64,000 nucleotides of DNA from Gammaproteobacteria bacterium (GCA_027297435.1 JAPUIA010000115.1:1-64000); one strand, 5' to 3'; shown: positions 47,179 through 56,507, numbered from the stretch's first letter. Numbers and translations: made by a program. The notes: generated by a model from the sequence alone, not told the origin.

Positions 47179-48277
47179 ATGGCGGAACTGACTTCCATTC
47201 GAGAACGCATCAAGGGCTTGAGCGAGCGGGATGTCGCGCTTCGGGGGTATCTTTGACTTCGATCAAAAATGCGAGCGGCTAGAGGAGGTCGAACGCGAGC
47301 TTGCAGACCCGGACGTATGGAAAGATCGGGGCAGAGCGCAGCAACTTGGTAGAGAGCGCGCAGCACTAGAGCAGATAGTCGCTACGCTGAGTCAGCTACA
47401 TGGCAATCTCGATGAGTTTGCCGAGCTTGCGGAACTTGCCGCAAGTGACGACGACGGGGAGGCCTTAAACGAGATAGATCAGGAACTCGACCGCTTGCAT
47501 TCAGAGCTGGCAGCCCTCGAGTTTCGACGCATGTTCCGCGGCGAAATGGACCCCTCGAACGCTTATTTAGAGATTCAGTCGGGTTCCGGTGGAACCGAGG
47601 CGCAGGACTGGGCTGAAATGCTGTTGCGCATGTATTTGCGGTGGGGCGAGAAACACCGGTTCGATATGCAGATCACCGAGCTGTCACCCGGTGACGTCGC
47701 CGGAATCAAGGGCGCGTCGGTTCAGGTGACGGGCGACTATGCGTTCGGCTGGTTGCGCAGCGAAACCGGTGTTCATCGGTTGGTCCGGAAATCGCCGTTC
47801 GATGCCGGTAACCGCCGTCACACATCGTTCGCTTCTGTATTCGTGTCCCCGGAGATCGACGATGACATCGAGATCGATATCAAGCCGGCCGACGTCCGTG
47901 TCGATACCTATCGCGCTAGTGGTGCCGGGGGCCAACACGTCAATCGCACGGATTCGGCGGTAAGATTGACCCATCTACCGACCAACACGGTCGTGCAGTG
48001 TCAAAGTGAGCGGTCTCAGCACCAAAATAAAGACAAAGCTTTCAAACAGTTACGGGCGAAACTTTACGAGTTAGAGATGATGCAACGGCGGGCGGAACAG
48101 CAAGCGATCGAGGATTCGAAGGCCGACATTGGGTGGGGTAGCCAGATTCGTTCCTACGTGCTGGATCAATCGCGTGTGAAGGACCTCAGAACGCAAATAG
48201 AACGCAACGACCCCGGCGCTGTGCTTGACGGCGATCTCGACGGTTTCATCGAAGCGAGCCTCAAGGCGGGCTTCTAA
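47179..48277 (+). CDS. prfB: peptide chain release factor 2, with programmed +1 frameshift
   Basis: RF2 ends translation at UGA and UAA. The start is ATG 47179; codon 26 is an in-frame TGA (47254-47256) in CGGGGGTATCTTTGAC, the classic shift site with its internal Shine-Dalgarno. A +1 slip on CTT joins 25 codons to the downstream frame (GAC TTC GAT...), giving 365 residues, as in E. coli. The track shows only the downstream frame. The tripeptide stop-recognition motif SPF ([17 protein letters not shown]) and GGQ ([16 protein letters not shown]) are present. It is followed by lysS, as in E. coli. Confidence 0.97.
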
Positions 48278-48302
48278 TGGCACATCTGACGGCGGGAGAG
48301 CG

Positions 48303-49790
48303 ATGACCCGAGAACGCGACATTCTGGCTAACCGGCGTGACAAGCTGGAGCGTTGGCGGGCCACGGGACTGGCTTACAGCAATCGGTTTCGCCGGGATGC
48401 GGAAGCGCAAGCCCTGCACGATGCGTACCGTGATGCCGACAAGGAGGCCCTCGAAGCTGACCCCGTTCAGACTGCGGTCGCCGGGCGCGTCATGTTGCGA
48501 CGTGTTATGGGCAAGGCGAGCTTCATCACGTTGCAGGATGTCAGCGGTCGCATTCAATGCTACCTGACTGAAGACGACCTCGGCGAAGCGAGCTACCGGC
48601 AGTTCAAGCAACTGTGGGATATCGGTGACGTCGTGGGGGTGCGCGGCACCTTGATGCGCACCCACAAGGGCGAGCTTACCGTGCACGCAAGCGATGTTGA
48701 GCTGCTCAACAAGACGCTACAACCGTTGCCCGAGAAATTTCACGGTTTGGCCGACCAAGAGATCAAGTACCGCCAACGCTATCTCGATCTCATCATGAAC
48801 GAATCGTCAAGGCGCGTATTCGAGATCCGCTCCAAGGTCGTCCAAAAGATCCGTGAGTTCTTTGTGGGTCACGACTTCTTGGAGGTCGAGACGCCGATGA
48901 TGCACACCATCCCCGGTGGCGCGACCGCGAGGCCGTTCGTCACCCATCACAACTCCTTGGACCTGGACCTCTACTTACGGGTCGCGCCTGAGCTGTTTTT
49001 GAAACGCTTGACGGTGGGAGGCTTCGAACGCGTTTTCGAGATCAACCGCAATTTCCGTAACGAGGGATTGTCCACGAAGCACAACCCTGAGTTCACGATG
49101 CTGGAGTTCTATTGGGCCTATCGTGACTATGAGGACTTGATCGAGCTCACCGAGACGCTGCTTGCACAGGTGGCCGGCAACGTGCTCGGCACGACGCGCA
49201 TCACCTATCAAGGGCAGAGCATCGATTTCGGTCGGCGGGCGGCCCGCATGACGATGGTCGAAGCCATCGTACGCTACGCGGGTTTGAGCCCGGCCGAGGT
49301 GGAAGATGCCGAGCGTCTGCAGAGCCTATTGCAAGGCATGAACCTGCCGGTGGAGGAGGATTGGGGTCTCGGTAAGCTGCAGATGGAAGCGTTCGAGGCC
49401 CGGGTGGAAGATCAACTCATCGAACCGACCTTCATCACTCAGTATCCGGCCGAGGTCTCACCGCTTGCGCGGCGCAATGATACCAATCCTGACGTGACCG
49501 ACCGGTTTGAATTGTTCATCAGCGGGCGCGAGATCGCCAACGGTTTCAGCGAACTCAACGATCCTGACGATCAGGCGGAGCGCTTCCGGCAACAAGCGGC
49601 CCGCAAAAATGCCGGCGACGTTGAGGCCATGCACTTCGACAAGGACTACCTGACCGCGTTGGAGTACGGACTACCGCCAGCGGCAGGCGAAGGCCTGGGG
49701 ATCGATCGCTTGGTCATGTTGTTGACGGACGCCGCCTCGATTCGCGACGTCTTGTTGTTCCCACTCATGCGTCCACTCTCTGATGGCTGA
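48303..49790 (+). CDS. lysS: lysyl-tRNA synthetase (class II)
   Basis: This 495-residue class II synthetase starts at ATG 48303 ([25 protein letters not shown]). The N-terminal OB fold ([30 protein letters not shown]) binds the anticodon; catalytic motifs 2 and 3 are [23 protein letters not shown] and [15 protein letters not shown]. The track ORF is extended upstream into prfB. It overlaps ung by 8 bp. Confidence 0.97.
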   Translation: MTRERDILANRRDKLERWRATGLAYSNRFRRDAEAQALHDAYRDADKEALEADPVQTAVAGRVMLRRVMGKASFITLQDVSGRIQCYLTEDDLGEASYRQFKQLWDIGDVVGVRGTLMRTHKGELTVHASDVELLNKTLQPLPEKFHGLADQEIKYRQRYLDLIMNESSRRVFEIRSKVVQKIREFFVGHDFLEVETPMMHTIPGGATARPFVTHHNSLDLDLYLRVAPELFLKRLTVGGFERVFEINRNFRNEGLSTKHNPEFTMLEFYWAYRDYEDLIELTETLLAQVAGNVLGTTRITYQGQSIDFGRRAARMTMVEAIVRYAGLSPAEVEDAERLQSLLQGMNLPVEEDWGLGKLQMEAFEARVEDQLIEPTFITQYPAEVSPLARRNDTNPDVTDRFELFISGREIANGFSELNDPDDQAERFRQQAARKNAGDVEAMHFDKDYLTALEYGLPPAAGEGLGIDRLVMLLTDAASIRDVLLFPLMRPLSDG

Positions 49791-50493
49791 GGAGATGGCT
49801 GAAGACCGGGTCAGGCTGGAGGCCAGCTGGAAGGCGGCGTTGCATGAAGAATTCGAAAAACCCTACATGCGTAACTTGCGGGCCTTTCTGCAAAAGGAAA
49901 AAACTGCCCGTAAGGTGATTTACCCCAAAGGCGACCGCATATTCAGCGCCCTCGATTTGACGCCGCTGACTGCGGCGAAGGTGGTGATCATCGGCCAGGA
50001 TCCGTACCACGGACCCCGACAGGCCCACGGCTTGTGTTTTTCTGTCCAGAGCGGCGTGCCGCAACCGCCTTCGCTGATCAATATCTTCAAAGAGGTCAAC
50101 GATGACCTTGGCTCTGCCGGTCAACACCTCGCCGCACAGAAGGGCTGCTTGGAGAACTGGGCCAATCAGGGGGTGCTGCTGCTGAACGCGGTGCTCACGG
50201 TTGAACGCGGGCGGGCCGGCTCTCACCAGGGCCAAGGTTGGGAGACGTTTACCGACGAGGTGGTCAGCGTGCTGAACGAGTCCCGCAACGGCCTGGTGTT
50301 CATGCTCTGGGGCAGCTACGCGCAGAAAAAAGGTGCGATTGTCGATCGAACGCGTCACTGCGTTTTGTCCTCACCGCATCCCTCGCCGCTGTCTGCTCAC
50401 CGAGGATTTTTCGGCTGCAGGCACTTTTCCAAGGCGAACGCGTACCTCGAGGAGCAAGGTGTTGCGGCCATAGACTGGTTTGACGTGGTGTGA
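49783..50493 (+). CDS. ung: uracil-DNA glycosylase (family 1)
   Basis: Ung removes uracil from DNA. Of 236 residues, the catalytic water-activating motif is [18 protein letters not shown] and the DNA-intercalation motif is [21 protein letters not shown]. The first ATG (49783) overlaps lysS; a second ATG at 49795 in the same frame repeats the MAE start, so the true start could be four codons later. Confidence 0.96.
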   Translation: MAEEMAEDRVRLEASWKAALHEEFEKPYMRNLRAFLQKEKTARKVIYPKGDRIFSALDLTPLTAAKVVIIGQDPYHGPRQAHGLCFSVQSGVPQPPSLINIFKEVNDDLGSAGQHLAAQKGCLENWANQGVLLLNAVLTVERGRAGSHQGQGWETFTDEVVSVLNESRNGLVFMLWGSYAQKKGAIVDRTRHCVLSSPHPSPLSAHRGFFGCRHFSKANAYLEEQGVAAIDWFDVV

Positions 50494-50535
50494 GGGCATC
50501 ACCAAACGCCTATCGCGAGAGCCACGGGAGGTTGT

Positions 50536-50661
50536 TAGAAGCGGTCCAAAAAGAGACCGCTTCTAGGGAACGCATGGATGCGTGACCATAATACGTAAGG
50601 AAAATGCGAGGTTTGCGCAGCAAACCGTCTCGAAAAAATGCCAGGACGGCATTTTTGAGAC
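50536..50661. repeat. cluster of three hairpins between ung and the valine operon
   Basis: Three stems follow each other: TAGAAGCGGTC/GACCGCTTCTA (50536-50565), GGTTTGC/GCAAACC (50610-50626) and GTCTCGAAAAAATGCC/GGCATTTTTGAGAC with a two-base bulge (50627-50661). They fill most of the 227-bp gap. The composite looks like an intergenic repeat unit. No clear T-run follows on the plus strand. No gene is supported in this gap. Confidence 0.75.
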
Positions 50662-50720
50662 CAGGCGTAGAGAGTAAACTGCTCTGTTTCGGTGCTTGAA
50701 GCACCCACCCTTGGACACTT

Positions 50721-51893
50721 ATGGACTTCACCTACACCGATGAGCAGTTGGCATACCGCGATACCGCGCGTCAGTTTGCCGCCAAAGAACTCGCGCCGCA
50801 CGCGGCCGAGTGGGACGTAAAGGAAGAGTTTCCGCGGGCCGCACTGCGGCGGGCGGGCGAACTCGGATTCTGTGGTCTCTATACGCCGGAGGATGTGGGT
50901 GGTCTTGGCCTGTCGCGGCTCGATGCCAGCATCATCTTCGAGGAGTTGGCGCGGGGTTGTACGTCGACGACGGCATTCCTCACGATTCACAACATGGCGG
51001 TGTGGATGGTCGCCAGCTTCGGGACGGAGACTGCCAAGGCCGACATCTGTCCGGAGCTTGTAAGCGGCGCAAAGCTTGCCTCGTATTGCTTGACCGAACC
51101 GGATGCGGGCAGTGACGCAGCCGCGCTCAAGACAACGGCCCGAAAGACCGATGGTGGGTATCTCTTGACGGGTACCAAGGCGTTCATTTCGGGGGCGGGC
51201 GATACCGAGGTTTTGGTCGTCATGGCGCGGCTGGAAGACGATCGAGGCGTACGACCGGGCGCCAAAGGCATCTGCGCATTTGCCGTGGACGCAAGTACGC
51301 CGGGGATCAGTTTCGGCCGCAAAGAAGCAAAAATGGGTTGGAACAGTCAAGCGACACGGCAAGTTGTTTTCGAGGCAGCTTTCGTCCCGGAAGAGCACCG
51401 CCTGGGTGCGGAAGGCGATGGCTTCAAGATAGCCATGCAAGGTCTGGACGGCGGTCGCATCAATATCGCGACTTGTTCGGTGGGCACCGCGCAGGCCGCG
51501 CTCGAACAGGCTCGCAAGTACCTGCGCGAGAGAAAGGCTTTTGGTCAAGTCATCGGCACTTTCCAAGGCCTGCAGTTCATGCTGGCCGACATGGCCACTA
51601 ACCTGGTTGCGTCCCGCCAGATGGTGCACCTCGCGGCGTGGAAGCTGGACAACAAAGACCCGGACGCCACCACCTTTTGCGCGATGGCAAAACGGTTCGC
51701 GACCGACATGTGTTTCGACGTTTGCAACGATGCGCTGCAACTACACGGTGGATATGGATATATCAAAGACTATCCGTTGGAACGGTATGTTAGAGACACG
51801 CGTGTGCATCAGATTCTGGAAGGCACCAATGAAATCATGCGCGTCATTATTGCGCGGCGCCTTCTGATCGAAGATGCCGCAGAAGTGCTTTAG
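50721..51893 (+). CDS. acyl-CoA dehydrogenase, probably isobutyryl-CoA dehydrogenase
   Basis: This FAD enzyme of 390 residues opens with MDFTYTDEQLAYRDTARQFAAKELAP. YCLTEPDAGSDAAALKTTA is the FAD/substrate motif, and the catalytic Glu is in HQILEGTNEIMRVI. The similarity to ACAD8-type isobutyryl-CoA dehydrogenases and its place before an enoyl-CoA hydratase, a 3-hydroxyisobutyryl-CoA hydrolase and 3-hydroxyisobutyrate dehydrogenase support oxidation of isobutyryl-CoA to methacrylyl-CoA in valine catabolism. Substrate is inferred from context. Confidence 0.88.
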   Translation: MDFTYTDEQLAYRDTARQFAAKELAPHAAEWDVKEEFPRAALRRAGELGFCGLYTPEDVGGLGLSRLDASIIFEELARGCTSTTAFLTIHNMAVWMVASFGTETAKADICPELVSGAKLASYCLTEPDAGSDAAALKTTARKTDGGYLLTGTKAFISGAGDTEVLVVMARLEDDRGVRPGAKGICAFAVDASTPGISFGRKEAKMGWNSQATRQVVFEAAFVPEEHRLGAEGDGFKIAMQGLDGGRINIATCSVGTAQAALEQARKYLRERKAFGQVIGTFQGLQFMLADMATNLVASRQMVHLAAWKLDNKDPDATTFCAMAKRFATDMCFDVCNDALQLHGGYGYIKDYPLERYVRDTRVHQILEGTNEIMRVIIARRLLIEDAAEVL

Positions 51894-51926
51894 GAAACCA
51901 CTGTCACCATTAGGACGACCAATAGG

Positions 51927-52715
51927 ATGACCAATTCGACTTCTGACAAGCTCCGCGTGGAACGACGTAACCACACGCTGTTGATCACGATCGACAATCC
52001 ACCAGCCAATACCTGGGATGAAGAAAACTTGAATGCACTTCGTACCCTTGTTGATCAGTGCAATGACGACAAGGACGTCTACGCCCTGGTGGTTACCGGA
52101 CAAGGTGAGAAGTTTTTTTCGGCCGGCGCTGATCTCAAGTTGTTCGCTGATGGCGACAAGGCGATTGCGCGTGACATGGCGAATTGTTTTGGTGGCGCTT
52201 TTGAGGCGCTTGCCAATTTTCGTGGGGTGACGATCGCTGCGATCAACGGCTACGCCATGGGCGGGGGCTTGGAATGCGCGTTGGCATGCGACATTCGCAT
52301 CGCAGAAGCACATGCGCAAATGGCCTTGCCGGAGCCGAGCGTCGGTCTGTTGCCGTGTGGCGGCGGTACCCAAAACTTGGCCTGGGTGGTCGGCGAAGGA
52401 TGGGCCAAACGGATGATCCTGTGCGGCGAAAGAATCGCGGCCAAACGTGCCGAGGAAATCGGTTTGATAGAAGAAGTGGTGGATGCCGGACAATCCTTGG
52501 GCCGTGCATTGGAACTTGCGGAACGGGTAGGCAAACAAAGCCCCCCGGCAGTGTCCGCTTGCAAAAACCTCATTCAACGAGCGCGAGCGGGCAACATTAG
52601 TGACGCCTACGTGGCGGAACGAGATGCGTTCGTGGCACTTTTCGATACGCAGGACCAGAAAGAAGGTGTCACAGCGTTTCTCGAGAAGCGCGATCCAGCT
52701 TGGGTGAATGGTTGA
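51927..52715 (+). CDS. enoyl-CoA hydratase (probably methacrylyl-CoA hydratase)
   Basis: This 262-residue crotonase-fold protein has the oxyanion-hole region FFSAGADLKLFADGD, GYAMGGGLECALACDIRIA with the first catalytic Glu, and MALPEPSVGLLPCGGGTQNL with the second. Both Glu are kept, as in true hydratases. In this operon it should add water to methacrylyl-CoA to give 3-hydroxyisobutyryl-CoA. It is 33 bp after the dehydrogenase and 3 bp before the hydrolase. Confidence 0.87.
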   Translation: MTNSTSDKLRVERRNHTLLITIDNPPANTWDEENLNALRTLVDQCNDDKDVYALVVTGQGEKFFSAGADLKLFADGDKAIARDMANCFGGAFEALANFRGVTIAAINGYAMGGGLECALACDIRIAEAHAQMALPEPSVGLLPCGGGTQNLAWVVGEGWAKRMILCGERIAAKRAEEIGLIEEVVDAGQSLGRALELAERVGKQSPPAVSACKNLIQRARAGNISDAYVAERDAFVALFDTQDQKEGVTAFLEKRDPAWVNG

Positions 52716-52718
52716 CCT

Positions 52719-53849
52719 ATGCGCGTGCTGAACGATGTCGGCGCGAGTGTTGTACTGAAGCTACACGACGCGTCAGCGGACTACGTCGTCGCGGAGGCGA
52801 TGCTCAACGTCGAAGCGACGCTCAACTCTCTCAGTATCGAGATGATCGACATTCTCGAGCCTGCGCTCAAACGCTGGCGCGAAGACGATCGCGTAGCGTG
52901 TGTATTGCTCACGGGTGCGGGAGATCGCGCACTTTGTGCTGGAGGCGACATACAGGCCCTTTATCGTGCGATGTCGAAGAACCACGAGGCCGGTCGCATC
53001 GTCGATGACTACCCGTTTCGATTCTTTGAACGCGAATATCGGCTCGACTACCTGATTCATACCTACCCAAAACCGGTCGTGGCGCTGGGTCACGGGGTCG
53101 TCATGGGTGGCGGGCTGGGCATTTTCTCCGCGTCCCAGCATAGAATCGTCACGGAGCGCTCGCGGATTGCGTTCCCCGAAGTCACCATTGGCTTGTTCCC
53201 CGATGCGGGCGGGACCTGGATGCTTCGCAATCTCGCGCAAGGTGTCGCGATGTTTCTCGGTTGCACCGGCAGCCACATCAACGGGGCGGACGCCATCGAG
53301 ATTGGGGTGGCGACGGCCAGCGTCGCCGGTGATGCGCGCGATAGCGTGTTGATGGCCTTACAAGATGTTGAATACACGGGCGGCAGGACCGATGCATCGC
53401 GCATTGAGGCAAGTCTTCGTGATTTGCCGCAGCCGGTGCTGCCCGACGCGCAAGTGTCCCTCATACCGCAATCGATGGGCGTAGATGGCGCATATGTCGA
53501 AGTATGTAATCGAATCAATGCGCTTGCCGGGACCAGCGCGTGGGTCGACAAAGGCATCGAGACAATGCGTACCGGCTGCCCGACGTCGATTGGCGTCGTC
53601 ATTGAACAGTTGCGGCGAGCCCCCAAACTCGAACTCGCCGACTGTTTCCGGCTCGAGATGACCGTTGCGACCCATTGTGCGCGGTTCGAAGATTTCGCTG
53701 AAGGGGTTCGCACGCTGCTATTCGACAAAGACAAGCAGCCCCGGTGGCGCTACGGCGATATGGCAGGACTGGATCCAGCTCACGTGATCGAACATTTCAG
53801 CCCCCCTTGGACGAACAATCCGTTGGAAAATCTGGAGAGCACCACATGA
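52719..53849 (+). CDS. 3-hydroxyisobutyryl-CoA hydrolase
   Basis: This crotonase-superfamily member of 376 residues is longer than hydratases. CAGGDIQALYRAMSKNHEAGR, HGVVMGGGLGIFSASQHRIVTERSRIAFPEV and GLFPDAGGTWMLRNLAQ are the HIBCH hallmarks, and the C-terminal FRLEMTVATHCARFEDFAEGVRTLLFDKDKQPRW is typical. It releases free 3-hydroxyisobutyrate, the substrate of the next gene product. It overlaps the next gene by ATGA. Confidence 0.92.
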   Translation: MRVLNDVGASVVLKLHDASADYVVAEAMLNVEATLNSLSIEMIDILEPALKRWREDDRVACVLLTGAGDRALCAGGDIQALYRAMSKNHEAGRIVDDYPFRFFEREYRLDYLIHTYPKPVVALGHGVVMGGGLGIFSASQHRIVTERSRIAFPEVTIGLFPDAGGTWMLRNLAQGVAMFLGCTGSHINGADAIEIGVATASVAGDARDSVLMALQDVEYTGGRTDASRIEASLRDLPQPVLPDAQVSLIPQSMGVDGAYVEVCNRINALAGTSAWVDKGIETMRTGCPTSIGVVIEQLRRAPKLELADCFRLEMTVATHCARFEDFAEGVRTLLFDKDKQPRWRYGDMAGLDPAHVIEHFSPPWTNNPLENLESTT

Positions 53850-54757
53850 CGAAGATCGGTTTCGTTGGTTTGGGCAACATGGGCGGCCCGATGGCCCAAA
53901 ACTTGGGTGGGGCGGGGTACGAGGTCAAGGTCTTCGATCTCCTGCCTGAATTGGTTGCCGGTGTCGGCGGCACGTTAGGCCAGACGTCCGCGTCGGATAC
54001 GGCTCGCGAGGTCGACGTGTTTGTGAGTATGTTGCCCGCCGGCAAACACGTTGCAGGCTTGTACCTTGGAGATGAAGGCGTGTTGCAACATTTGCATCCC
54101 GAGACGTTGCTGATCGACTGCAGCACGATCGACGTGGTCACCGCGCAACGCGTAGCTAAGGCAGCGCAAGACGCCGGGCTCGACATGCTCGATGCGCCGG
54201 TGTCGGGGGGCACTGCGGGGGCACAAAAAGGTACGCTGACCTTTATCGTCGGCGGTGCTGCAAGTGCCGTCGAGCGCGCGCGACCGCTGTTCGACGTCAT
54301 GGGTGCCAACGTATTTCACGCCGGTGCCAGCGGCGCGGGTCAGATCGCCAAGATCTGCAACAACATGTTGTTGGCGATAGCGATGGCCGGGACGGCGGAA
54401 GCCTTGGCGCTTGGCGTGGACAATGGCCTGGAGCCGGGCGTGTTGTCCGAAATCATGAAGCAATCTTCGGGCGGCAACTGGGTACTGAACGTCTACAACC
54501 CGTATCCCGGTGTCATGGAAGGCGTCCCGGCGAGCCGAGGGTACGAGGGAGGTTTTTTGGTCGATCTCATGACTAAAGACTTAAGCTTGGCCATGGATAC
54601 CGCTGAGCAATCGAAGAGTTCGGTGCCGATGGGTGGTCTGGCCAAGAATCTGTACCGCATTCACGAACAGTTACATGGCGCTGGTCGGTTGGACTTTTCC
54701 AGTATCCAGCAGTTGTACGGATCGGCTGTCGATTCAGGGTCATTGGGGTCGGAGTAA
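53846..54757 (+). CDS. mmsB: 3-hydroxyisobutyrate dehydrogenase
   Basis: This NAD enzyme oxidises 3-hydroxyisobutyrate to methylmalonate semialdehyde. From ATG 53846 it has 303 residues: GFVGLGNMGGPMAQNL (Rossmann), DAPVSGGTAGAQKGTLTFIVGG, and the catalytic Lys in GQIAKICNNMLLAIAM. The protein ends in GSLGSE-stop, whose last codons come from a palindromic repeat that also ends the M23 gene, so the C-terminus is probably not original. mmsA is not in this window. Confidence 0.94.
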   Translation: MTKIGFVGLGNMGGPMAQNLGGAGYEVKVFDLLPELVAGVGGTLGQTSASDTAREVDVFVSMLPAGKHVAGLYLGDEGVLQHLHPETLLIDCSTIDVVTAQRVAKAAQDAGLDMLDAPVSGGTAGAQKGTLTFIVGGAASAVERARPLFDVMGANVFHAGASGAGQIAKICNNMLLAIAMAGTAEALALGVDNGLEPGVLSEIMKQSSGGNWVLNVYNPYPGVMEGVPASRGYEGGFLVDLMTKDLSLAMDTAEQSKSSVPMGGLAKNLYRIHEQLHGAGRLDFSSIQQLYGSAVDSGSLGSE

Positions 54758-54784
54758 CAACCCATGCGTTTTTACTCCGACCCC
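54745..54784. repeat. palindromic repeat (GGGTCRGAGTAA family), copy 2
   Basis: GGGGTCGGAGTAA (54745-54757) and TTACTCCGACCCC (54772-54784) are exact reverse complements with a 14-base loop. Copy 1 at 19871-19922 has GGGGTCAGAGTAA. This copy also lies at a convergent gene boundary and contains the stop codon of mmsB. Confidence 0.88.
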
Positions 54785-54789
54785 AGTTA

Positions 54790-55641
54790 TTAGTTTCGCA
54801 ACGTGAGAATGGTGCCTGATTCTGGTGTTTGTAGTCGTCCTTGGGTTTTGTCGGACACGACGGCCAGGGCTTGACCTTGGTCGGGCGAGCGCGTCGTGGC
54901 TACCAGCGTTCCGGCTTTGCCGGCCGCATCGACTAGTTCAGCGCCGACCGTCGGGGTTGCACCGGTCCAATCCAGAGAGGTCAGCAGTCGCTTCACATTG
55001 CCGCGATGTTGGGCACGAGCAACGACTTCTTGGCCTAGGTAACAGCCCTTGTCGAAGTTGACCGCTCCCAGTGCATCGAGCGCGAGCATTTGCGGGAGAA
55101 ACACGCCACTGGTTGCGGCGTTGAGCCAAACTTCGCGCCGAGCGATGGCGTACGCGCGCCACCGATCCGCCCCAAGGTGCGGGACCTCTGACCAGAGGGC
55201 TTCGGCCCGGGTGAAATCCGACACCAACGTGAGGCACCGATGTTCGTCGAGCGGATGGCAGGGTGCGTCGAGTTCGAAGTCGAGTGCGCCGAACACCAAG
55301 GTCGCCGCGGTTGCATCCGTCGCTTCGGTCTTCGAGAAGGCGAGGTACGGTTTCAGGAAGTCGAGAACCGGTCGACAAAGACTTTGATCTAGAACCAGTG
55401 TCAGCGTTTGTTCATCACGCCAAGCGAAACCGGTGCAGACGGTGCGGCCTTTGATGTTGCATATAGCCGTCAACTGTGGGCGGTCCGTCATCAGCTCTGT
55501 GTCAGCGGTGAGGTAGCCTTGCAAGAAGCTCACGACATCCGGTCCGGCAAACTCGAGCACCCCGACGTCGTCGAGGATGACGACGCCGCGCCCTTCACCG
55601 TCCGTGTCTAGGGACGTTGTCTGCCATCGATCACGCAACAT
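54790..55641 (-). CDS. ygfZ: tRNA-modifying/Fe-S repair protein YgfZ
   Basis: This folate-binding, GcvT-like protein has 283 residues and the signature motif KGCYLGQEVVAR containing the essential Cys. It takes part in repair or assembly of certain Fe-S enzymes and in tRNA modification. It is divergent from sdhE and ygfX, the classic gammaproteobacterial ygfZ-sdhE-ygfX arrangement. The upstream gap of 65 bp should hold both promoters. Confidence 0.93.
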   Translation of the reverse strand: MLRDRWQTTSLDTDGEGRGVVILDDVGVLEFAGPDVVSFLQGYLTADTELMTDRPQLTAICNIKGRTVCTGFAWRDEQTLTLVLDQSLCRPVLDFLKPYLAFSKTEATDATAATLVFGALDFELDAPCHPLDEHRCLTLVSDFTRAEALWSEVPHLGADRWRAYAIARREVWLNAATSGVFLPQMLALDALGAVNFDKGCYLGQEVVARAQHRGNVKRLLTSLDWTGATPTVGAELVDAAGKAGTLVATTRSPDQGQALAVVSDKTQGRLQTPESGTILTLRN

Positions 55642-55706
55642 GACTGACGGATGTCCTCGAATGTTGGGTGGATGATTGTTGCCTGCATTGTTGTTAGTGT
55701 CGAGTG

Positions 55707-55952
55707 ATGGTTCAAGTTGGCGACGAGGGGAGGCTGTATTGGCGTAGTCGCCGTGGCTTGCTGGAGCTGGAGTTCATGCTGGTTCCGTTTTTTCGCGAAC
55801 ACTACCCGCGTTTATCGCCCGAGCTGAAGCGCGCCTATGCGGAACTTCTCGACTGCGACGATTGGCTGATCTTCGATTGGCTGCAAGGTCGATCCGAACC
55901 AGAGCGACACCGAATGCAACAATTGGTCGAGCGCATCGTTGGCAGTGTCTAG
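55707..55952 (+). CDS. sdhE: FAD assembly factor SdhE
   Basis: SdhE helps attach FAD covalently to succinate dehydrogenase. The 81-residue product has the RGxxE motif in SRRGLLELEFMLVPFF, a C-terminal helical part and PELKRAYAELLDCDDWLIFDWLQG. ATG 55707 is chosen; the track begins one codon earlier (GTG). It overlaps ygfX by 14 bp. Confidence 0.93.
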   Translation: MVQVGDEGRLYWRSRRGLLELEFMLVPFFREHYPRLSPELKRAYAELLDCDDWLIFDWLQGRSEPERHRMQQLVERIVGSV

Positions 55953-56283
55953 CGAGCCCGGATTATTCATCGTCAAGGCGGGCCGTCTCAGACGCCTTGA
56001 GAGCTTCGCGTACGTGCTTGCAGCGTTCTTCGGCGGTTGGATCTGGTTCGGCAACACGGGTGCTGCGTTGTTGGGAATGTGGGCGTGCGTGGGTTGGCCA
56101 CGCTCCGTCATAGCGCTGCAGCTGCCGGACCATCCGACCCGCGTCAAGCTTGGCCGCTTTGCGATTACTTGGAGCGAGGGGTTTGGCGGGTTTCAGAATC
56201 GCCAACGGTTGTTTCGAGATGAAGCCTCACTGGAGGAGTATGCGCGCCTGCGCCGCGAGTTCATGCGTAGCGTTAGTGCCTGA
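55939..56283 (+). CDS. ygfX: YgfX-like small inner-membrane protein
   Basis: This 114-residue protein has two adjacent hydrophobic segments near residues 22-60 (SFAYVLAAFFGGWIWFGNTGAALLGMWACVGW), followed by a soluble tail with LGRFAITWSEGFGGFQNRQRLFRDE. Size and place after sdhE fit YgfX (CptA), an inner-membrane protein described in E. coli as a growth inhibitor acting on cell-shape proteins; sequence similarity is loose. The start is TTG; a GTG two codons later is possible. Confidence 0.75.
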   Translation: MAVSSEPGLFIVKAGRLRRLESFAYVLAAFFGGWIWFGNTGAALLGMWACVGWPRSVIALQLPDHPTRVKLGRFAITWSEGFGGFQNRQRLFRDEASLEEYARLRREFMRSVSA

Positions 56284-56306
56284 TTCACCATCTCATTGCT
56301 CCCGAG

Positions 56307-56418
56307 GTAGGAGCGGCTTCAGCCGCGAAGCGAGGGCGCGTCCTTAGGACGCGAAGCCGAGCGGTCTCGACACCGGGCATGGCGTTGCCATGCCCTTCGC
56401 GCCTGAAGGCGCTCCTAC
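56307..56418. repeat. pair of inverted REP-like units (BIME-like)
   Basis: GTAGGAGCGGCTTCAGCCGCGA (56307-56328) and its near complement TCGCGCCTGAAGGCGCTCCTAC (56397-56418) flank a spacer with further stems (GGCATGGC/GCCATGCC). The first unit matches 41851-41872. The pair lies between the convergent ygfX and nadB genes. The rest of this 224-bp gap holds nothing I can name. Confidence 0.8.
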
Positions 56419-56507
56419 CAGGATTCCGGGGTGCCGTTGATTCACGTGATTCACGCGTGTGGCCGCGCCCGCGTTGCGAGCACGTGTGTTGCGTCAATCC
56501 ATTTTCG

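Noticed and set aside
47179-47256. prfB start region as a frameshift mutation or sequencing error
   Set aside because: The TGA is in the exact conserved programmed frameshift context and the corrected length is 365 residues.
50535-51740. 401-aa open frame on the minus strand
   Set aside because: It is the shadow of the acyl-CoA dehydrogenase gene; its sequence is Arg/His-rich without domains, and the plus-strand frame has full family motifs.
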